Shown here piece after piece: positions 1 through 5,655 of a DNA stretch of 6,938 nucleotides. Numbering within the stretch: the stretch's first letter is position 1; each line of letters starts with the position of its first letter. The position numbers and the translations under genes were made by a program. The stretch covers positions 39,700-46,637 of the forward strand of contig DJFR01000245.1 of NCBI GenBank assembly GCA_002432545.1. Reading direction: 5' to 3'. The DNA is from Flammeovirgaceae bacterium UBA5867. GTDB taxonomy: Bacteria; Bacteroidota; Bacteroidia; Cytophagales; Cyclobacteriaceae. The notes under the pieces are model-generated. The model searched no databases and was not told where the DNA came from. It was given only the letters and a program-made list of their open reading frames with translations.

Positions 1-20
1 GCTTCCATTTTTACGAACTG

Positions 21-33
21 CCATATATATAGG
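21..33. repeat. Alternating TA tract bounded by CC and GG (copy 1)
   Basis: The bases read CCATATATATAGG, an almost perfect palindrome about 110 bp upstream of the lipoprotein gene. A TGCC run precedes the tract, as at the copy at 6438-6451. It lies just upstream of a TAnnTTTG match, so it would sit in the promoter spacer if that element is real. Function unknown: a melting or bending element, a protein site or part of a dispersed repeat are all possible. Confidence 0.5.
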
Positions 34-37
34 TTGC

Positions 38-45
38 TATATTTG
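38..45 (+). promoter_or_regulatory. Possible Bacteroidota -7 element upstream of the lipoprotein gene
   Basis: TATATTTG matches the TAnnTTTG -7 consensus known for the primary sigma factor of Bacteroidota. No clear TTTG -33 element lies 19-21 bp upstream; that spacer is occupied by the TA tract at 21-33. It would give a leader of roughly 90 nt. A second, weaker candidate is CAATTTTG at 106-113, with TTTG at 78-81 and a slightly long 24-bp spacer. An element of this size arises by chance a few times in a window like this. Confidence 0.3.
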
Positions 46-141
46 GTATGTACGGAACGTTGGAGGTACTCAAATGTTTTGAAAATCATTGTTATGCGCT
101 GGTCGCAATTTTGATCGTATTTATCTAGAAACTAAATCTGC

Positions 142-540
142 ATGAAAAGATTAACAATCCTTACACTCGCTTTATTGTCCCTGGCTCTTGTTCACTGCAA
201 TTCCGGAAGTTCAACGTCAAGTACAGTAAGCAATGGCCATGAGACCGTGAAGATCTCGGATGACGACAACACCTATACTGTCGAAGCAAGTTTTGCTGAA
301 GAAAAGACCATGGATGTATTCCGGTATATCAACGAGGCCGTCACACCAAGTTCTACTTTAAATTCTCCTGAGGATCATGTCAATGCACGTGCTTCACTTT
401 CAGGTGGCGGCATTATTCATCTTAAAGCCCGTAGTGGTGAACTCACGCTGACATTCGATAAGAAAGCCAACAGCGAAGAGGCCTACCATCGCGTGAAGGA
501 GCTAGGCGAAGGCGTGAAGAAGATCTGTGATGTGAGGTAG
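142..540 (+). CDS. Small predicted lipoprotein of unknown function
   Basis: The product has 132 residues. Its N-terminus is a lipoprotein-type signal: KR at 2-3, a Leu/Ala-rich core at 4-17, and Cys19, the likely lipidated residue after signal peptidase II cleavage. The lipobox reads L16-V17-H18-C19; His at the -1 position is unusual, where Gly, Ala or Ser is expected, so lipidation is likely but not certain. A Ser/Thr/Asn-rich linker follows (20-31). The rest looks like a small mostly beta domain with short polar strands (about 34-105) and a charged C-terminal helix (about 107-127). The residues after Cys19 carry no acidic run of the kind linked to surface export in some Bacteroidota, so a periplasm-facing location is the simpler guess. 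ATG at 142 is chosen because it places the signal peptide correctly; no Shine-Dalgarno is visible, as is usual in this phylum. It appears monocistronic, since the next gene is 649 bp away. I do not recognise the family. Confidence 0.8.
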   Translation: MKRLTILTLALLSLALVHCNSGSSTSSTVSNGHETVKISDDDNTYTVEASFAEEKTMDVFRYINEAVTPSSTLNSPEDHVNARASLSGGGIIHLKARSGELTLTFDKKANSEEAYHRVKELGEGVKKICDVR

Positions 541-839
541 TTACTCGGAATTAAAATAAATTGATTTCATGGCTCATAGTCTGGTACAAGCTTTATTGAA
601 TCGACGATATGAATATATACCTGTTGCTCTAAGAATACATCGAAGAACATCCTTTTTGTAAAGAGCGATACCAATTTTTTTGTAAGATACTTTTAGAAGG
701 GAACTGGGCTATATGCTGTAGCCAGGTGTAACTGAAATGACCGTCACCTTTTGCATCTCCAGAATTCATTCAAATGTTTTTCTGTAGTTGAGTTTTCTTT
801 TGCATGGCATGATCGACTTTAATATCTGTTCGAACCTAA

Positions 840-868
840 AAAGTCGGATTTAGGAAAAACAAAGTCGG
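840..868. repeat. AAAGTCGG direct repeat pair, 21 bp period
   Basis: AAAGTCGG occurs at 840-847 and again at 861-868, exactly 21 bp apart or about two helical turns, so both copies face the same side of the DNA. The flanks also agree in part (A-rich before, (A/T)TT after). They lie just upstream of two -7-like boxes, the arrangement expected for an activator bound to paired half-sites. The assignment to uxaB control is inferred from position only. Confidence 0.4.
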
Positions 869-883
869 TTTGTATCAATAGCA

Positions 884-907
884 TAACTTTGCCGGGATAT
901 AAGTTTG
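884..907 (+). promoter_or_regulatory. Two TAnnTTTG boxes, possible uxaB promoter
   Basis: TAACTTTG (884-891) and TAAGTTTG (900-907) both match the Bacteroidota -7 consensus exactly and are 16 bp apart. TTTG at 869-872 could act as a -33 element, but its spacing to either box (11 or 27 bp) differs from the usual 19-21. Between the boxes lies TTGCCGGGAT (889-898), a 10-mer that recurs near the right end of the window. The boxes are about 285 bp from the uxaB start, so either the leader is long or uxaB has a closer promoter that I could not identify. Confidence 0.3.
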
Positions 908-1189
908 CACTCGAACAATAAAACAACATTTTCTATACCTGCATACATACAAGTTAATTACCATGGAGGTGATGAGTACTACACATTATTCATGTAAGAC
1001 ACAGGGAAGTTCCTGGGTTGTAGTGCAGGATTTGTCAATGATTAATTTTTATATCGTAGTTTTCTCTTTTGCCTCCTGACGCATTGTAATGATAAAATAA
1101 ATTCCAGGCACATAATGCGAAGTTTTACTTTCGATTGAGGACGGAATGCCAACGTCAACTCACCATTTAGATACATCCCGATATAACCG

Positions 1190-2620
1190 ATGACCTCATC
1201 AGCAACTATGAGTAACAGATTAACACGTACGACACTCGAAACGAATAGCCGGCCGGTAAAAGTTATTCAATTTGGCAGCGGAAATTTTCTTCGGGGATTT
1301 GCGGATTACATGATCGATATCATGAATGACCATGCATCCTTCAATGGTAATGTTAAGATTATTCAGTCGGTAAGTTCCTCAGATAATGCAATCAATAGAC
1401 AAGACGGTTTATACCACGTCTTGGTAAAGGGTTTACGTGGTGGAAAAACAGTATCCGAGATTCGGTTAATTACTTGCGTTGAAGGAACCTTAAATGCCAA
1501 TAACCACTTCGAAGAGTTTCTCGCGCTTGCCAGTTTGCCAACCGTAGAATTCGTGATATCCAATACAACAGAAAGCGGAATTATATATATAGATGAACCA
1601 TTTAGCAAGGACTCGCTTCCGGTTACTTTCCCCGGTAAGCTTACACGTTTGCTATGGGAGCGCTTTACTAAAAAACGGAAGGGATTAATTGTCATCCCCT
1701 GCGAGTTAATAGAGAATAATGGTGATACGCTGCGTGGAATTGTGTTGAAGTATGCATCATCGTGGTTTTTGTCGGATGATTTTAAGCAGTGGATACAGGA
1801 TGAAAATGTTTTTTGCAATACGCTTGTTGATAGAATTGTTCCCGGATTTTCTTCCGTGGTGAGAGAGGAAGTAAAGGAACAAACAGGATATGAGGACAAC
1901 GCGGCCGTGATGGTGGAGCCATACTCATTTCTTGCTATACAAGCCCCGGATTTTGTGCGTACGTTATTCCCCGCGGAGGTCGCTAACCTGCCAGTAAAGT
2001 TTGTGGAAGATATTAGTGAATATCGTCTGCGAAAAGTACGCATTCTCAATGGCGCGCATACTGCGATGATGGCATATAGTTATCTCCGTGGATTTAGAAC
2101 TGTACGTCAGGCACTGAGCGATAAAGACATCGAACAATTCGTAACAGAAATTATTCACCAGGAGATCATCCCCACCTTGCCACAGCCTGTTGATGAACTT
2201 AAAACCTTCGCGGATGAGGTAATGGACCGTTTAAGAAATCCTTTTCTGGATCATCAGCTCTCTTCCATTGCTTTAAATTCAATTGATAAATTCAATGTGC
2301 GATTGCTGCCAACGCTTCTTGACTATTTTAAACGAATCGGTAAAACACCACCACGCATTACGCAAGCTCTTGCAGCACTAATTGTTTTCTATCGTGGGCA
2401 ATACCAGGGGCAATCCATTCAGATACAAGACAGTCAAGCGGTAAAAGAAGTATTTCAAAATGCATGGAAGGAGGGCATTGAATCTTCATTACCAGAGCTA
2501 TTGGCAAACGAAACGCTTTGGAAAGGTCACAATCTTAATCTGCTTGGAGATTTAAGAAGGGGTGTATGCGAAGGGATAATTGCTTTGCTAAGTAGCGAGA
2601 GTATAATTCACAAAGCTTGA
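1190..2620 (+). CDS. uxaB: Tagaturonate reductase (altronate oxidoreductase)
   Basis: UxaB (EC 1.1.1.58) interconverts D-tagaturonate and D-altronate with NAD(H) in the cytoplasm, the second step of the isomerase route for D-galacturonate from pectin. The 476 residues match the usual length of about 480. Residues 26-37 (IQFGSGNFLRGF) form the N-terminal nucleotide-binding motif. SNTTESG at 124-130 and IPCELIENNGD at 169-179 correspond closely to E. coli UxaB as I recall it, which favours UxaB over mannonate reductase UxuB. The long-chain mannitol dehydrogenase signature is at 210-219 (NTLVDRIVPG). The catalytic K-x4-N-x2-H set is intact as Lys282, Asn287 and His290 in KVRILNGAH. The all-helical C-terminal domain runs to the end. 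The start is uncertain: ATG at 1190 or ATG at 1208 (Met7) both fit and neither has a Shine-Dalgarno; the first six residues (MTSSAT) look dispensable. No uxaA or uxaC is adjacent, so the rest of the pathway must lie elsewhere. It converges on the receptor gene with 15 bp between stops. Confidence 0.95.
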   Translation: MTSSATMSNRLTRTTLETNSRPVKVIQFGSGNFLRGFADYMIDIMNDHASFNGNVKIIQSVSSSDNAINRQDGLYHVLVKGLRGGKTVSEIRLITCVEGTLNANNHFEEFLALASLPTVEFVISNTTESGIIYIDEPFSKDSLPVTFPGKLTRLLWERFTKKRKGLIVIPCELIENNGDTLRGIVLKYASSWFLSDDFKQWIQDENVFCNTLVDRIVPGFSSVVREEVKEQTGYEDNAAVMVEPYSFLAIQAPDFVRTLFPAEVANLPVKFVEDISEYRLRKVRILNGAHTAMMAYSYLRGFRTVRQALSDKDIEQFVTEIIHQEIIPTLPQPVDELKTFADEVMDRLRNPFLDHQLSSIALNSIDKFNVRLLPTLLDYFKRIGKTPPRITQALAALIVFYRGQYQGQSIQIQDSQAVKEVFQNAWKEGIESSLPELLANETLWKGHNLNLLGDLRRGVCEGIIALLSSESIIHKA

Positions 2621-2654
2621 ATTTTCGATCTCCCGCTATCGAAGCGCAAGTTTT
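2616..2654 (+). terminator. Possible terminator for uxaB inside the receptor 3' end
   Basis: An inverted repeat pairs TTCGAT (2624-2629) with ATCGAA (2638-2643) around an 8-nt loop. An outer CTTG (2616-2619) can pair with CAAG (2647-2650) across a small internal loop, and TTTT follows at 2651-2654. The order stem then T-run fits a factor-independent terminator for plus-strand transcription. It overlaps the end of uxaB and the last codons of the receptor gene. On the minus strand no U-run follows, so it would serve uxaB only. The short stems and internal loop keep this tentative. Confidence 0.4.
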
Positions 2655-4909
2655 ATCCCTAACATGGCGCGGAGCGGATTTTGCGGTGCGCCATCAAAGT
2701 CTGTGGAATTCCAACCGAGCGCAACCATATAGTGCTCGTTTAACAGGTTTTGAACATTGATAAACGTTGTGATATTTTTTCGGAATGTATATCCCATCGA
2801 CATGTTTACCAATGTATACCCATTTAGTGTTTGTCGTCTGTTGTCGTTTGCTGCTTCCATGCGTACCATACGTTGTTTGCCTGCGTGTAGTAGTCGTGCA
2901 GAAAAGTGAAAGGATTTAGACTTGCCATCCATACCCACTCGGTACTGCCACGGGGTTATAGACGCTTGCTCTACGCTTACTTCAGACGAGCCGGGTTTGG
3001 ACTCTTTTCCCTCCAGGTAGCTAACGGATGAGTATGCTATACATTCAAACTCGCTAATGGTAAAGGTAGTATTCAATGATAGGCTGCCACCATAATTAAC
3101 TTGCAGTCTCTTGTTAACAGGTACTTCGATGAAATCAACTTGCCAGCCTAAGAATTTATTGTTGTATAAATTTGTGTTCTCATTGTCAGATACCTGTTCA
3201 ATAAGATTATCAATGTTTGTATGATAAGCTGTTAATTGGGCATTGAAGCGTTTTGAGAATTTCTGTTCAATAGTAAATTCAAATGTCTGTGATGTAACGG
3301 GCTTTAATCCGGGATTCGGCAAGTGCCAGTGGTCAGAGCGATAGGTAGTGCCGTTGTCGAGTGTATAGAATGAACCGTACGATTCAAAGGAGATCATTGG
3401 TGATGGTGCCCAGTATGCAGTTCCGTAGAGTGCTTTCAATGTTGTTTTCTTCGAGAAGTGGAAGACCGATCCCACCCGTGGATTGATGGTTGATCCGAAG
3501 CGCGTGTTGTGATCGAATCGGATACCTGTTGTAAATGAAAGTCGCTCGATCGGAAAATATTGACTTTGTGCATATATACCAATATTACTATAGGTGATCG
3601 GGAAGAACTTGGCTTCAATTCCTGACGGATTGTTTTCGGCAACAGTGTTTAACAATGTACCGCTTGCGGCTGTTTTCCTGCTTACGGGTGATTGAAGTTC
3701 GGGTGTTTTCGGTACAGACTGAAATAACTCATAGGTAATGCCTCCGATCAGGTTTACCTTTTTGAATTTGGTGTAATGAAGCTGCTCTTCGATTTTCATC
3801 ATCGAACCTGTGCTATATTTATAGCCATGCTCCATCGAACCGTAAAGGTTTCTGTAGTTTGATTTCGGATTGACCGAATAGAAACTACCCGTTAGCGTAC
3901 TGATCGATTTTACATTACCTATATCTGCAGTATAGTTTGCACTGGCTGTTGTTACCCCCTGTCCGTAAAATACATTTTTATTATACACACCATCGTTGGG
4001 TGTAAATGTTGTTGACGTAGGTGTGGCGACATAATGGCGTAGCACCTTCATGTTGAAATTATTCTTCTCAAGTGATGCATAGATATTGTATGCTTTCACG
4101 GGACTTTCAAAGCGGGACTGTACAGGTTGTTGTGGCGTCATGATGCCATACGCGGTATTGAATACACCGGTCTCATGTGACGTCATGGAAAATTGATCTT
4201 GGTATATCTTTGAAAAATCAGGTTGTGCATCATACGAGTAAAGTCCGGCAAGCGATATTTTGAAATCGTTCTCCATCTTTTTTTGAATCACTACAGATGC
4301 GTTGCTATAACCGTTACTTCCTCCAGTTACCGATGCTGCAACGCCAGGGCTATCCGCATCACCGGGTTTCCGTGTGATAATGTTGACAACGCCAGCCATG
4401 GCATCTGCACCGTATAGCGCTGAACCTGGACCGTAAACTATTTCAATTTGCTTTGCGAAATAGATTGGAAAGTTTTCCAATATAGGGAGTGGTTCGTTGG
4501 TAGGCGAGGAGATGCGTAAACCATCGAGCATGATGATAAAGAAGTCTTGTCGCCCGACACCCCGAATACTTACCTTGTTATAATGCTGCGGATCGGTTTT
4601 GTCCTGAACCGTGATATCGACAAGATCATTCAGTACCTCAGCCAGATTATGATAGCCGCGCAGTTGTAGTTGCTCCTGCGTGACTACTTTTACAGTAGCC
4701 GGAGCGTTGTTTGCCCGCAGCGAACTTTGCGTAGGCGTAATCACCATCACATTCATTAATTCCTCAAACGAGAGATCAAGAAGCCGGTCTATCTTAAGCG
4801 TATCGTTGGCGTTTTTACTTTGCGACCATGCAAAAGCAACGGGCAGTAAAAGTATAGATACGATCAATTTGACTCTTTTCAGAAGCGCGTGAGGATAAAT
4901 GTAAATCAT
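2636..4909 (-). CDS. TonB-dependent outer-membrane receptor
   Basis: This 757-residue protein is an outer-membrane active transporter powered by TonB-ExbB-ExbD. The signal peptide spans about residues 1-29 (KR at 11-12, hydrophobic core 15-27, cleavage near AWSQ-S). A TonB-box-like segment (VMVITPT, 54-60) follows a short acidic stretch. The plug domain covers about 65-180, with the typical VSIRGVGRQDFF (113-124), LDGLRI (128-133), IEIVYGPGSALYGADAMAGVVNIITR (155-180). The rest is the 22-stranded barrel, including the late family motif NVQNLLNEHY (718-727). There is no N-terminal carboxypeptidase-like domain and no SusD partner, and the length is nearer to siderophore or cobalamin receptors than to SusC (usually about 1000 residues), so iron-chelate, cobalamin or small-ligand uptake is more likely than polysaccharide import. 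The substrate cannot be read from the sequence. The last residues are ALR rather than the usual terminal aromatic. ATG at 4909 fits the signal peptide, although its first ten residues make a long n-region; no Shine-Dalgarno. No Fur box was recognised upstream. Confidence 0.92.
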   Translation of the reverse strand: MIYIYPHALLKRVKLIVSILLLPVAFAWSQSKNANDTLKIDRLLDLSFEELMNVMVITPTQSSLRANNAPATVKVVTQEQLQLRGYHNLAEVLNDLVDITVQDKTDPQHYNKVSIRGVGRQDFFIIMLDGLRISSPTNEPLPILENFPIYFAKQIEIVYGPGSALYGADAMAGVVNIITRKPGDADSPGVAASVTGGSNGYSNASVVIQKKMENDFKISLAGLYSYDAQPDFSKIYQDQFSMTSHETGVFNTAYGIMTPQQPVQSRFESPVKAYNIYASLEKNNFNMKVLRHYVATPTSTTFTPNDGVYNKNVFYGQGVTTASANYTADIGNVKSISTLTGSFYSVNPKSNYRNLYGSMEHGYKYSTGSMMKIEEQLHYTKFKKVNLIGGITYELFQSVPKTPELQSPVSRKTAASGTLLNTVAENNPSGIEAKFFPITYSNIGIYAQSQYFPIERLSFTTGIRFDHNTRFGSTINPRVGSVFHFSKKTTLKALYGTAYWAPSPMISFESYGSFYTLDNGTTYRSDHWHLPNPGLKPVTSQTFEFTIEQKFSKRFNAQLTAYHTNIDNLIEQVSDNENTNLYNNKFLGWQVDFIEVPVNKRLQVNYGGSLSLNTTFTISEFECIAYSSVSYLEGKESKPGSSEVSVEQASITPWQYRVGMDGKSKSFHFSARLLHAGKQRMVRMEAANDNRRQTLNGYTLVNMSMGYTFRKNITTFINVQNLLNEHYMVALGWNSTDFDGAPQNPLRAMLGIKLALR

Positions 4910-4974
4910 GTAAGCCTGTTATTTCAGGAGTCACAAAAATGCAAGGCACAGCGAAAGCATCCATGCGTAAAAAT

Positions 4975-4992
4975 CTGATTTGTAAAAATCAG
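4975..4992. promoter_or_regulatory. Perfect 7-bp inverted repeat upstream of the receptor gene
   Basis: CTGATTT (4975-4981) and AAATCAG (4986-4992) are exact inverted copies around a 4-base centre, 66 bp upstream of the receptor start. It could be an operator for a dimeric regulator or a small hairpin in the leader RNA. It does not resemble a canonical Fur box. No ligand or regulator can be assigned. Confidence 0.4.
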
Positions 4993-5191
4993 GATCGTAG
5001 ATGGTTGCTAAGGCATTCACTGTTAAACCGCATAGAGCCGAAGGGAAATTATACTAGGAAATCTCCGGAGGTAAAGTAGGGAAATATCGCATGGAGTAAA
5101 CAGAGTGGGGAATCAGTTTCACGTATACTTGGTTTTCATGCTGGGACTTGTCGGTTATCATAGTGCAATGTGATAGGGAAGAAGGAGTCGA

Positions 5192-5206
5192 TTGTTTGCA
5201 AAACAA
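5192..5206. promoter_or_regulatory. 15-bp palindrome TTGTTT-gca-AAACAA
   Basis: TTGTTT (5192-5197) and AAACAA (5201-5206) are perfect inverted copies around GCA. The form suits a dimeric helix-turn-helix regulator. It lies 283 bp upstream of the receptor start, far for direct control of that gene, and no nearer gene is visible. Chance occurrence in AT-rich DNA is possible. Confidence 0.3.
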
Positions 5207-5251
5207 CGAAGCCGTCAGATATCGTTATTAACACAGCGTCAACGGATTGGT

Positions 5252-5330
5252 GGCTCGAATAGTGGATTTGGGCAACCACAATATTCAGAGCGCTACATAT
5301 ATACCAGGGTAAAAAACTTTTATTCGAGCC
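5252..5330. repeat. 10-bp perfect inverted repeat with an alternative inner pairing
   Basis: GGCTCGAATA (5252-5261) is the exact inverse of TATTCGAGCC (5321-5330), with 59 bases between. The left arm can instead pair locally: GAATA-GTGG (5257-5265) faces CCAC-AATATTC (5276-5286) with one extra base. The two pairings share the same arm and exclude each other, as in RNA switches. No T-run follows and no gene starts just downstream on the plus strand, so a regulatory role is unproven. Confidence 0.4.
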
Positions 5331-5450
5331 CGTTAATAGCACCGTATAAGCAACCGCATAGTCAGGGTTTTAATATGTAGCTGTACATGATGATTTAACA
5401 TCAGAATTTTACTCACAGCTTCATTCTTCTTGATGTGTCACCCTGGTATA
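5300..5450. repeat. Possible miniature inverted-repeat element, 11-bp ends
   Basis: TATACCAGGGT (5300-5310) and ACCCTGGTATA (5440-5450) are exact inverted copies, 151 bp end to end. The outermost TA on each side could be the duplicated TA target of an IS630/mariner-type transposition, leaving 9-bp terminal repeats TACCAGGGT. The left end sits in an ATATATA tract. The interior encodes nothing. No related transposase is in the window, and an 11-bp pair could arise by chance in a gap this long with a probability that is not negligible. Confidence 0.25.
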
Positions 5451-5497
5451 AATTTCTGCGGTTTGACGTGTTTATGCCCAAGAGTTTTGATCTATAC

Positions 5498-5506
5498 ATA
5501 TATATA
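5498..5506. repeat. Alternating TA tract (copy 2)
   Basis: ATATATATA is flanked by C on the left and CCCTG on the right. It is followed by GTGGATATACCATCC, which resembles the reverse complement of the region around 6905-6922 (ATACCCTATATACATCC) apart from small gaps. It belongs to the same class as the tracts at 21-33, 6438-6451 and 6822-6830. Confidence 0.4.
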
Positions 5507-5603
5507 CCCTGTGGATATACCATCCTTCTGTGTTGCTTCCGCTCATTTCAGACCACGTCATTTTATAATACCGCACCTGCAAGTAGGATTAGTTGCTTTT
5601 TTT

Positions 5604-5630
5604 ATAACGCAAGGATTTGTAATGCGCTAT
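5604..5630 (-). other. Hairpin just past the 188-residue gene
   Basis: Read on the minus strand, ATAGCGCA and TGCGTTAT form an 8-bp stem with one G-U pair and an 11-nt loop, 25 nt past the stop codon. The same position is an A-C mismatch on the plus strand, so the fold suits a minus-strand RNA. A run of A rather than U follows it, so it is not a standard terminator; it could protect the 3' end of the mRNA. Confidence 0.3.
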
Positions 5631-5655
5631 CGTGATTTTGTATTTGATAATTTAC

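Larger units (their letters stand above)
541..1189. other. Gene-free stretch between the lipoprotein gene and uxaB
   Basis: These 649 bases hold no convincing gene on either strand. They contain paired AAAGTCGG direct repeats at 840-868, two TAnnTTTG boxes at 884-907, two TATACCTG words in the same orientation (616-623 and 934-941), and a CTTTTGCAT word repeated at 748-756 and 797-805. No clear rho-independent terminator follows the lipoprotein gene. If the boxes at 884-907 are used, uxaB has a leader of about 280 nt, long enough for leader control, although I see no known riboswitch in it. Confidence 0.6.
4910..5655. other. Gene-free stretch upstream of the receptor gene
   Basis: These 746 bases carry no convincing gene: open frames here are short, lack start signals and have unnatural residue content. 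They lie between the start of the receptor gene and the end of the 188-residue gene, both on the minus strand. They hold several inverted repeats (4975-4992, 5192-5206, 5252-5330, 5300-5450, 5604-5630) and two TA tracts (5297-5303 and 5498-5506). A GGAGG at 5068-5072 precedes an ATG at 5091 by 18 bp, but that frame stops after two codons. The density of inverted repeats suggests an untranslated RNA, a large control region or mobile-element remnants. Confidence 0.55.

Noticed and set aside
720..752. AGGTG and CACCT inverted repeat followed by TTT, a possible terminator for the lipoprotein gene.
   Set aside because: The stem is only 5 bp with an 18-nt loop, and it lies about 180 bp past the stop codon.
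820..850. GTTCGAACC at about 828-836, resembling a tRNA T-loop.
   Set aside because: No acceptor stem, anticodon arm or D-arm can be built around it.
963..1079. A 38-codon open frame starting ATG-GAG-GTG-ATG upstream of uxaB, with GGAGGT next to the second ATG.
   Set aside because: The GGAGG is inside the frame and too close to the second ATG (972) to act as a ribosome site, the residue content is not gene-like, and this lineage does not rely on Shine-Dalgarno sequences.
1363..2049. A 228-codon minus-strand frame inside uxaB.
   Set aside because: It lies wholly antisense to an enzyme with all its catalytic motifs intact and has no recognisable product; it is a shadow of the uxaB codon pattern.
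2800..2822. ATGTTTACCAA inside the receptor gene, matching the half-site of the operator-like palindrome near 6880.
   Set aside because: It lies in coding sequence, lacks the inverted partner and is explained by the codons there.
5063..5072. CTCCGGAG palindrome with GGAGG, a possible ribosome binding site for a plus-strand gene.
   Set aside because: The next ATG (5091) is too far away and its frame stops after two codons.
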